DNA of 31,994 nt from Holdemanella porci (GTDB lineage Bacteria; Bacillota_I; Bacilli_A; Erysipelotrichales; Erysipelotrichaceae): NCBI RefSeq assembly GCF_019052655.1, contig NZ_JAHQVB010000021.1, positions 1 to 31,994 on the forward strand, written 5' to 3'. Shown in pieces: positions 27,578 through 31,994 of the stretch. Below the pieces are notes generated by a model. It ran no database searches and was not told the DNA's origin. It was given only the letters and a program-made list of their open reading frames with translations. The position numbers were made by a program, and so were the translations under genes. Each line of letters starts with the position of its first letter. Within the stretch, counting starts at the first letter, position 1.

Positions 27578-29089
27578 ATGAAACAACAGAAATACAATTT
27601 TAAAGATCTAACTCTAGCATACTTTCAAAAAAAATCGAAATTGTATCGTGCAGGTGGATATAAATATGCCACTCCATTAAAACGGAATCTAAGAGATTAC
27701 CAAAATCATTTCTTTGCGTTTTTGATGGATGTCAACATTTGCTTATTGCCTGTTTATATATGGGTTCTTGAGTTTTTATTAATTATGTGTGGATTGATTC
27801 CACCACACTTCTTTGATTTATTATTCTACTTAATGTTTGCCTTGTTATTTGTATCTAGTGTATTATTACTTGCGTTTTTTACAGCACGAACAAATGGGCA
27901 ATCATTTGGATATGCCATCATGGATTTGAAATTGGTTCGTAGAAATAAAAAAGAGGCGATGCCAATCAATTTGATTTTGCGACAAGCATTGGGATTTGGT
28001 CTTCCTTTGATGATTTTAGGGTTCTTCTATCAAGTGCCGGGAGTCATTTTATGGTGGGTCATCAATGGTATTGTTGTCCTAATCACTCCAAACCAACAAA
28101 CTCTATTTGATTTGATTTTTGGTTTGGTTCCTGTAAATGAACCAGATCAGGAAATTCGTTTTGAAACAAAGGTAGAACCAGCTTTAGTAAAAGAAGAGTT
28201 GGTTGTGACTCCAATCGATTTACATATTCGTTCAAACTACAGTGATGATGGTTATTATGATGTAGAAGAATTATTCAAACAAGCCAAAGAAAATCGCTTG
28301 GAAGTTATCTCAATCACAGACCACAACTGTGCAAGGGCAAATGCGGCAGCGGTTCGTTTTTCAAGTTTGTACAACATTCAATATATTCCAGGCGTGGAAG
28401 TGGATGCACAATATAAAAGAATGCGAGTACGTATTCTAGGTTATTATATTGACTGGACGAATGAAGCGTTTGAAGTGTTAGAACAAAATTCTTTGAAGCG
28501 TGAAAAAGATTTATCCATGGAGCGTGTTGAAAAATTCGAAAATTACTCAGACATTCGTATTGATGTAGATTCGTTAATTTCAAATTCTCGTTTCCAAACT
28601 ATTACACCAGCAGAAATCACAAAGATGGTGTTCCATAACGAAAGAACGCGTTTATTGCCTTTTGTGAAGAAGTATATTGATAGTTGTGAAAGTGAGAGTG
28701 TTGCGATGTCTCGTTTTGAAACCGATGTATTTGGTAAGAATGGACCTTGTTATGTAAAGGCTAACTATCCGGATGCGAAAGCAGTAATTGATGCGATTCA
28801 TAGTGCTGGAGGTATTGCGATTTTATCAAGCTGGCATTTAGATTATATTTCAGATGATGTTTTAGAAGAAATTGTGGATTTAGGTATGGATGGAGTGGAA
28901 TGCTTCTCTAATGATATTCATGAACAAACGGTTGCGGCTGCGTTGAAAATTGTTCAGAAACGCAAATTATTCGTATCTTGTGGTAGTGATTATCATGGTC
29001 CTACAAAGCCAAAATATCATATGGGTGTTTCAAATTGTCCTGAAAAAGCTTTACCATTGGTAAAAATTTTGACAAAAGCTGCGAAATAA
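27578..29089 (+). CDS. RDD membrane domain fused to PHP phosphoesterase domain
   Basis: This 503-residue protein has an N-terminal RDD domain of hydrophobic helices (about residues 45-190, with FAFLMDVN and NGQSFGYAIMDLKLVR as landmarks). A cytosolic PHP (polymerase/histidinol phosphatase) domain follows from about residue 213. PHP motifs seen are DLHIRSNYSDDG, ISITDHN (about 244-250), PGVEVDAQ, a lone histidine in SSWHLDY, and CGSDYHG (about 467-472). Most metal ligands are present, but the first HxH motif is HxR, so one metal ligand is replaced. PHP proteins hydrolyse phosphate esters such as 3'-phosphonucleotides. Start 27578 is preferred because the longer frame would overlap the previous gene and its terminator; the ribosome site AAAGG is weak and distant. 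Confidence 0.8.
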   Translation: MKQQKYNFKDLTLAYFQKKSKLYRAGGYKYATPLKRNLRDYQNHFFAFLMDVNICLLPVYIWVLEFLLIMCGLIPPHFFDLLFYLMFALLFVSSVLLLAFFTARTNGQSFGYAIMDLKLVRRNKKEAMPINLILRQALGFGLPLMILGFFYQVPGVILWWVINGIVVLITPNQQTLFDLIFGLVPVNEPDQEIRFETKVEPALVKEELVVTPIDLHIRSNYSDDGYYDVEELFKQAKENRLEVISITDHNCARANAAAVRFSSLYNIQYIPGVEVDAQYKRMRVRILGYYIDWTNEAFEVLEQNSLKREKDLSMERVEKFENYSDIRIDVDSLISNSRFQTITPAEITKMVFHNERTRLLPFVKKYIDSCESESVAMSRFETDVFGKNGPCYVKANYPDAKAVIDAIHSAGGIAILSSWHLDYISDDVLEEIVDLGMDGVECFSNDIHEQTVAAALKIVQKRKLFVSCGSDYHGPTKPKYHMGVSNCPEKALPLVKILTKAAK

Positions 29090-29091
29090 AT

Positions 29092-29121
29092 TTGCTCAAA
29101 ATACGTTGTATAGCGTATAAT
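29092..29121 (+). promoter_or_regulatory. Promoter of the metG leader
   Basis: TTGCTC (29092-29097) and TATAAT (29116-29121) are 18 bases apart, placed to start transcription just before the T-box leader. Confidence 0.6.
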
Positions 29122-29127
29122 AAACAA

Positions 29128-29344
29128 GTCAATAAGCTTAGAAAAGAAGAGTATTTATATGGCGTACTAAAGAGAGCAGATGGTTTGGTGTGAATCTGCG
29201 TACAATATATAGAGAAGATGGTCTTGGAGCTTCTTTATCGATAGGTAGGTAAAGACGTATGCTGGCGTTAACAGCTTGAGGTGTGAAAACACAAACTAAG
29301 GTGGTACCACGAAGCTTTCGTCCTTGGATGAAGGCTTTTTTTAT
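29128..29344 (+). promoter_or_regulatory. T-box riboswitch (Met) controlling metG
   Basis: This leader RNA senses uncharged tRNA(Met). Stem I contains the loop-E motif AGTA (within GAAGAGTATTTA) opposite the specifier loop GAGAAGATGG, where ATG at 29218-29220 is the methionine specifier codon. The antiterminator carries the conserved bulge AAGGTGGTACCACG (29298-29311), whose TGG pairs with the tRNA acceptor end. The competing terminator pairs AAGCTTTCGTCC (29312-29323) with GGATGAAGGCTT (29326-29337), followed by T. The gene product loads methionine, matching the specifier. Confidence 0.93.
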
Positions 29345-29367
29345 TTGTATGATAGGAGGAAATAAAG

Positions 29368-31305
29368 ATGACACAAAAGAAAGAACCATTTTATTTAACA
29401 ACGGCAATTGCGTATACATCAGGTAGACCTCACATTGGGAATACATATGAAATTATCTTGTCGGATGCGATTGCTCGTTTTAAAAGAGCACAAGGATATG
29501 ATGTATTCTTTCAGACAGGTACAGATGAGCATGGTGTAAAAATTGAAGAAAAGGCAAAAGCTGCAGGTGTAAGTCCACAAGAATTCGTGGATGGTGTGGC
29601 TGCTCAAATTAAATCAAACTGGGATTTAATGAATACAAGCTATGATTATTTTGTGCGTACTACAGATGATTATCACGTAAAAGAAGTACAAAGCATTTTT
29701 AAACGTTTATATGATCAAGGAGATATCTATAAAGGAACATATGAAGGATGGTATTGTACGCCTTGTGAATCATTCTGGACAGAATCTCAATTGGTAGATG
29801 GATGTTGCCCAGATTGTGGTCGTCCAGTTAAGAAGGCAAAAGAAGAAGCCTACTTCTTTAATATGCAAAAGTATGCGGCTCGCTTAATTAAATACATTGA
29901 AGATCATCCTGATTTCATTCAACCAGAATCTCGTAAGAATGAAATGCTGAATAACTTCTTGCGTCCGGGATTACAAGATCTTTGTGTATCTCGTACATCA
30001 TTTACATGGGGAGTTCCTGTTGACTTTGATCCAAAACACGTTGTATACGTTTGGATTGATGCATTAAGCAACTATATCACTACACTTGGCTATCATGCCA
30101 ATGGTGTTAGTGATGAAAAGTTCAACAAATACTGGCCTGCAACACACATTATTGGTAAAGATATTTTACGTTTCCACACAATTTATTGGCCAATTATTTT
30201 AATGGCTTTGGATTTACCTTTACCTAAGAAAGTATTCGGGCATCCATGGTTGCTTACGGGAAGTGACAAAATGTCTAAATCAAAAGGTAATGTGATTTAT
30301 GCCGAAGATTTAGTGGCTCACTTTGGTGTAGATGCTGTTCGTTATTACTGTTTACACGAAATGCCATTTGCGCAAGATGGAACGATTACTTGGGAATTAA
30401 TGATTGAAAGAATTAATTCGGACTTGGCAAACATTTTAGGAAACTTAGTATCTCGTACAATTGCGATGTCAAATAAATATTTTGGTGGTTTAGTCAAAAA
30501 TCCAAATGTATGTGAAGCAGTCGATGAAGAATTAAAAGCCTGTGCTTTAGAAACTAAGAAGAAAGTAGAAGCTAAGATGGAAGAACTTCGTGTTGGTGAT
30601 GCATTAGATGAAGTATTCACATTGCTTCGTCGTACAAACAAGTACATTGATGAAACAATGCCTTGGGTACTTGCAAAAGATGAATCAAAACAAGATCGTT
30701 TAGCTACTGTTTTATATAACTTATTAGAATCTATTCGTATTTCAGCAGTATTATTACATTCATTCTTACCTGAAACTGCAGAAAAGATGTTTGCATATTT
30801 AAATACAAAAGTAACGGATTTAGATTCTTCTGAATCTTTTGGAAGCTTAGAAACAGATATTCATGTAGTTGAAAAGTGTGAACCATTGTTTGCACGTATT
30901 GATGAAAAGAAATTTATGGAAGAGTTTAATAAAGAAAAAGAAGTAGCTAAAAAAGAAGCACCTAAAAAAGAAGAAAAAGTAGAAGAAGTTACGATTGATG
31001 ATTTTGCAAAACTACAATTCAAAGTAGGTACGATTTTGAAGTGTGAACCACATCCAAAGGCAGATCGTTTATTGGTTGAACAAGTTGATTTGGGTGGTGA
31101 AGTCCGTCAAATCGTTAGTGGTATTGCGAAACACTACAAGCCAGAAGAATTGATTGGAAAACAAGTTGTCGTAGTGACAAACTTAAAACCAGTAAAATTA
31201 CGTGGTGTAGAATCATATGGTATGATTTTGTGTGCTACAGATGACAAAGACTTGTCATTTGTCACTGTCGCAAAAGAAATGCCTAATGGTGTAACTGTTC
31301 GCTAA
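29368..31305 (+). CDS. metG: Methionyl-tRNA synthetase
   Basis: This 645-residue class I synthetase charges tRNA(Met). It has the HIGN signature in PHIGNTYE (about 21-28), a zinc knuckle CTPCESFW...CCPDCGR (about 131-153), and DKMSKSKGN (about 300-308). An anticodon-binding helical domain follows, then a Lys/Glu-rich linker (KKEAPKKEEKVEE) and a C-terminal Trbp111/EMAP tRNA-binding domain (FKVGTILKCEPHPKADRLL onward, about 550-645). AGGAGG and ATG follow the T-box terminator. The stop overlaps the start of a small membrane protein gene (TAATG). Confidence 0.97.
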   Translation: MTQKKEPFYLTTAIAYTSGRPHIGNTYEIILSDAIARFKRAQGYDVFFQTGTDEHGVKIEEKAKAAGVSPQEFVDGVAAQIKSNWDLMNTSYDYFVRTTDDYHVKEVQSIFKRLYDQGDIYKGTYEGWYCTPCESFWTESQLVDGCCPDCGRPVKKAKEEAYFFNMQKYAARLIKYIEDHPDFIQPESRKNEMLNNFLRPGLQDLCVSRTSFTWGVPVDFDPKHVVYVWIDALSNYITTLGYHANGVSDEKFNKYWPATHIIGKDILRFHTIYWPIILMALDLPLPKKVFGHPWLLTGSDKMSKSKGNVIYAEDLVAHFGVDAVRYYCLHEMPFAQDGTITWELMIERINSDLANILGNLVSRTIAMSNKYFGGLVKNPNVCEAVDEELKACALETKKKVEAKMEELRVGDALDEVFTLLRRTNKYIDETMPWVLAKDESKQDRLATVLYNLLESIRISAVLLHSFLPETAEKMFAYLNTKVTDLDSSESFGSLETDIHVVEKCEPLFARIDEKKFMEEFNKEKEVAKKEAPKKEEKVEEVTIDDFAKLQFKVGTILKCEPHPKADRLLVEQVDLGGEVRQIVSGIAKHYKPEELIGKQVVVVTNLKPVKLRGVESYGMILCATDDKDLSFVTVAKEMPNGVTVR

Positions 31306-31487
31306 TGAATGATAAACAAAAGGTTGTTTTTAAACAATTACAGCTGGCTGGACTTGGCATTGTCGTCTTTGTTTTTGGCTTGTTGTATCAAGAAAAAGCC
31401 ATTTCCATTGTAGGAATCTGTATCTTGATCTTTGGCTTACTAAGAACCTATTACATTAAAAAAATAATTGAAAAACTAGATGAGTAA
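31305..31487 (+). CDS. Small two-helix membrane protein
   Basis: This is a 60-residue protein with two hydrophobic segments (LAGLGIVVFVFGLLY and ISIVGICILIFGLLRTYY), a short loop (QEKA) and a charged tail (KKIIEKLDE). Its ATG overlaps the last base of the metG stop (TAATG), with no clear ribosome site, so translation is probably coupled to metG. A hairpin that includes its stop ends the transcript. The family is not recognised; similar small proteins are common as unannotated operon tails. Confidence 0.7.
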   Translation: MNDKQKVVFKQLQLAGLGIVVFVFGLLYQEKAISIVGICILIFGLLRTYYIKKIIEKLDE

Positions 31488-31506
31488 ATAATTGCTCATC
31501 TTTTCT
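31478..31506 (+). terminator. Terminator with stop codon in the loop
   Basis: AGATGAG (31478-31484) pairs with CTCATCT (31495-31501), followed by TTTCTT. The TAA of the small membrane protein gene lies at the 5' edge of the loop. Confidence 0.75.
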
Positions 31507-31839
31507 TGTATATTAAGATTTTGGTTTCGGAACAGAGAAATACGACATGTGAAATGGTATTAAAACATCACAATCTAATAGTGATAAAGTTTCAATTGGA
31601 ATGTTTGGATGATAAGTTGTGTCCATAATTGAAGTATAGAATGAAACCCTTCCAAATAGAATAAAAATGCAGTGTCAATGTGAATTTAATGTGAACATGT
31701 GAGAATATGGGGAATATCACATATTTACATTGATGATATTATAACACAAATAAAATAATTTATGAAGTCTCAAATCTATATATTAAGCTTGCATTAAATA
31801 TAGTATAATAGAGTCAGATAGAACAGGAGGACTTGTCTT
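31507..31839. other. Long non-coding region rich in ATGTGA motifs
   Basis: No gene of useful length is seen in this A/T-rich stretch of more than 300 bases. It contains ATGTGAAATGGT (31547-31558) and a cluster AATGTGAA (31677-31684), AATGTGAA (31688-31695), ATGTGAG (31697-31703) and the inverted TCACAT (31717-31722). The two AATGTGAA copies are 11 bases apart, one helical turn. A TATAAT (31804-31809) and AGGAGG (31825-31830) serve the last gene. If that gene belongs to an insertion element, its left end would be inside this stretch; no boundary could be drawn. Confidence 0.5.
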
Positions 31840-31994
31840 ATGAAGGTCTTTTCAATGTTGCAAAGAATCTATTATAAAGATCTGGAACCAGAAGCAGAAT
31901 TGATCATTAAAAAGAATCTTGAACTGTATAATTGTATGCTTCATAAGGCATTCAAGATCTGTTTTGATCGTGCCTATAAGGATGTTACTTATTC
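31840..31994 (+). CDS. N-terminus of a possible TnpB-like (IS605 OrfB) protein, cut by window edge
   Basis: Only 51 codons are visible: MKVFSMLQRIYYKDLEPEAE..., continuing through LELYNCMLHKAFKICFD. The pattern of a short basic/aromatic start, PEAE, then a helix ending YNxMLHKAF, recalls the N-terminus of IS200/IS605 TnpB-type proteins (compare PxQExx...xYNxML). This is a resemblance, not a proof. Leucine codons are CTG, CTT or TTG with none TTA, whereas TTA is the main leucine codon of the other genes here, which suggests recent transfer. AGGAGG precedes the ATG with good spacing. No tnpA is seen upstream. The zinc-finger and RuvC motifs that would decide the matter lie outside the window. 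Confidence 0.45.
   Translation, partial: MKVFSMLQRIYYKDLEPEAELIIKKNLELYNCMLHKAFKICFDRAYKDVTY

Overview
This window reads as a stretch of chromosome from an AT-rich, low-GC Gram-positive bacterium. The best guess is a member of the Erysipelotrichia. The reasons are the Firmicutes gene order pcrA-ligA-camS-gatC-gatA-gatB, a T-box leader in front of metG, a GatA with Mollicutes-like active-site wording (TGDSVRKPA), strong AGGAGG ribosome-binding sites, extended -10 promoters (TGnTATAAT) and an FIVAR-repeat surface protein with a non-LPXTG tail. No CRISPR array, rRNA or tRNA gene was found.

Layout. (1) 1-3.9 kb: a SIS-domain sugar-phosphate isomerase or deglycase, two HAD phosphatases (the first interrupted by an in-frame TGA) and a MATE exporter. 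(2) 3.9-5.9 kb: an AAA-ATPase-like/PD-(D/E)XK protein and a small unknown protein. (3) 6.0-9.8 kb: an alpha/beta hydrolase, an imidazolonepropionase-like protein that has lost its metal site, an RlmI-like RNA methyltransferase, and an unknown protein whose last ~50 codons have been frameshifted away. (4) 9.9-18.2 kb: the housekeeping operon pcrA-ligA-camS-gatCAB (DNA helicase, DNA ligase, lipoprotein, tRNA-dependent amidotransferase). (5) 18.3-22.9 kb: a membrane-anchored unknown, an S51-type peptidase, an orphan OmpR-type winged-helix regulator without a receiver domain, and glycogen phosphorylase. (6) 23.0-24.7 kb: two decayed genes, a membrane GGDEF diguanylate cyclase and a cyclase-family (kynurenine formamidase-like) enzyme. 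(7) 24.8-31.5 kb: dxr (MEP isoprenoid pathway), an FIVAR surface protein, an RDD-PHP fusion, T-box plus metG, and a 60-residue membrane protein. (8) 31.5 kb to the end: a 350-bp non-coding stretch rich in ATGTGA motifs, then the start of a possible TnpB-like gene with foreign codon use.

Cross-cutting observations. Several intrinsic terminators overlap the stop codon, often with the stop in the hairpin loop. That pattern independently marks the original end of the broken HAD gene. Every intact gene in the window ends in TAA or TAG and none in TGA, while two genes carry an internal in-frame TGA. Gene decay is the more economical reading, but UGA suppression is testable. The non-coding regions before the winged-helix regulator and before the last gene share two 12-mers built on ATGTGA, which suggests a common regulator.
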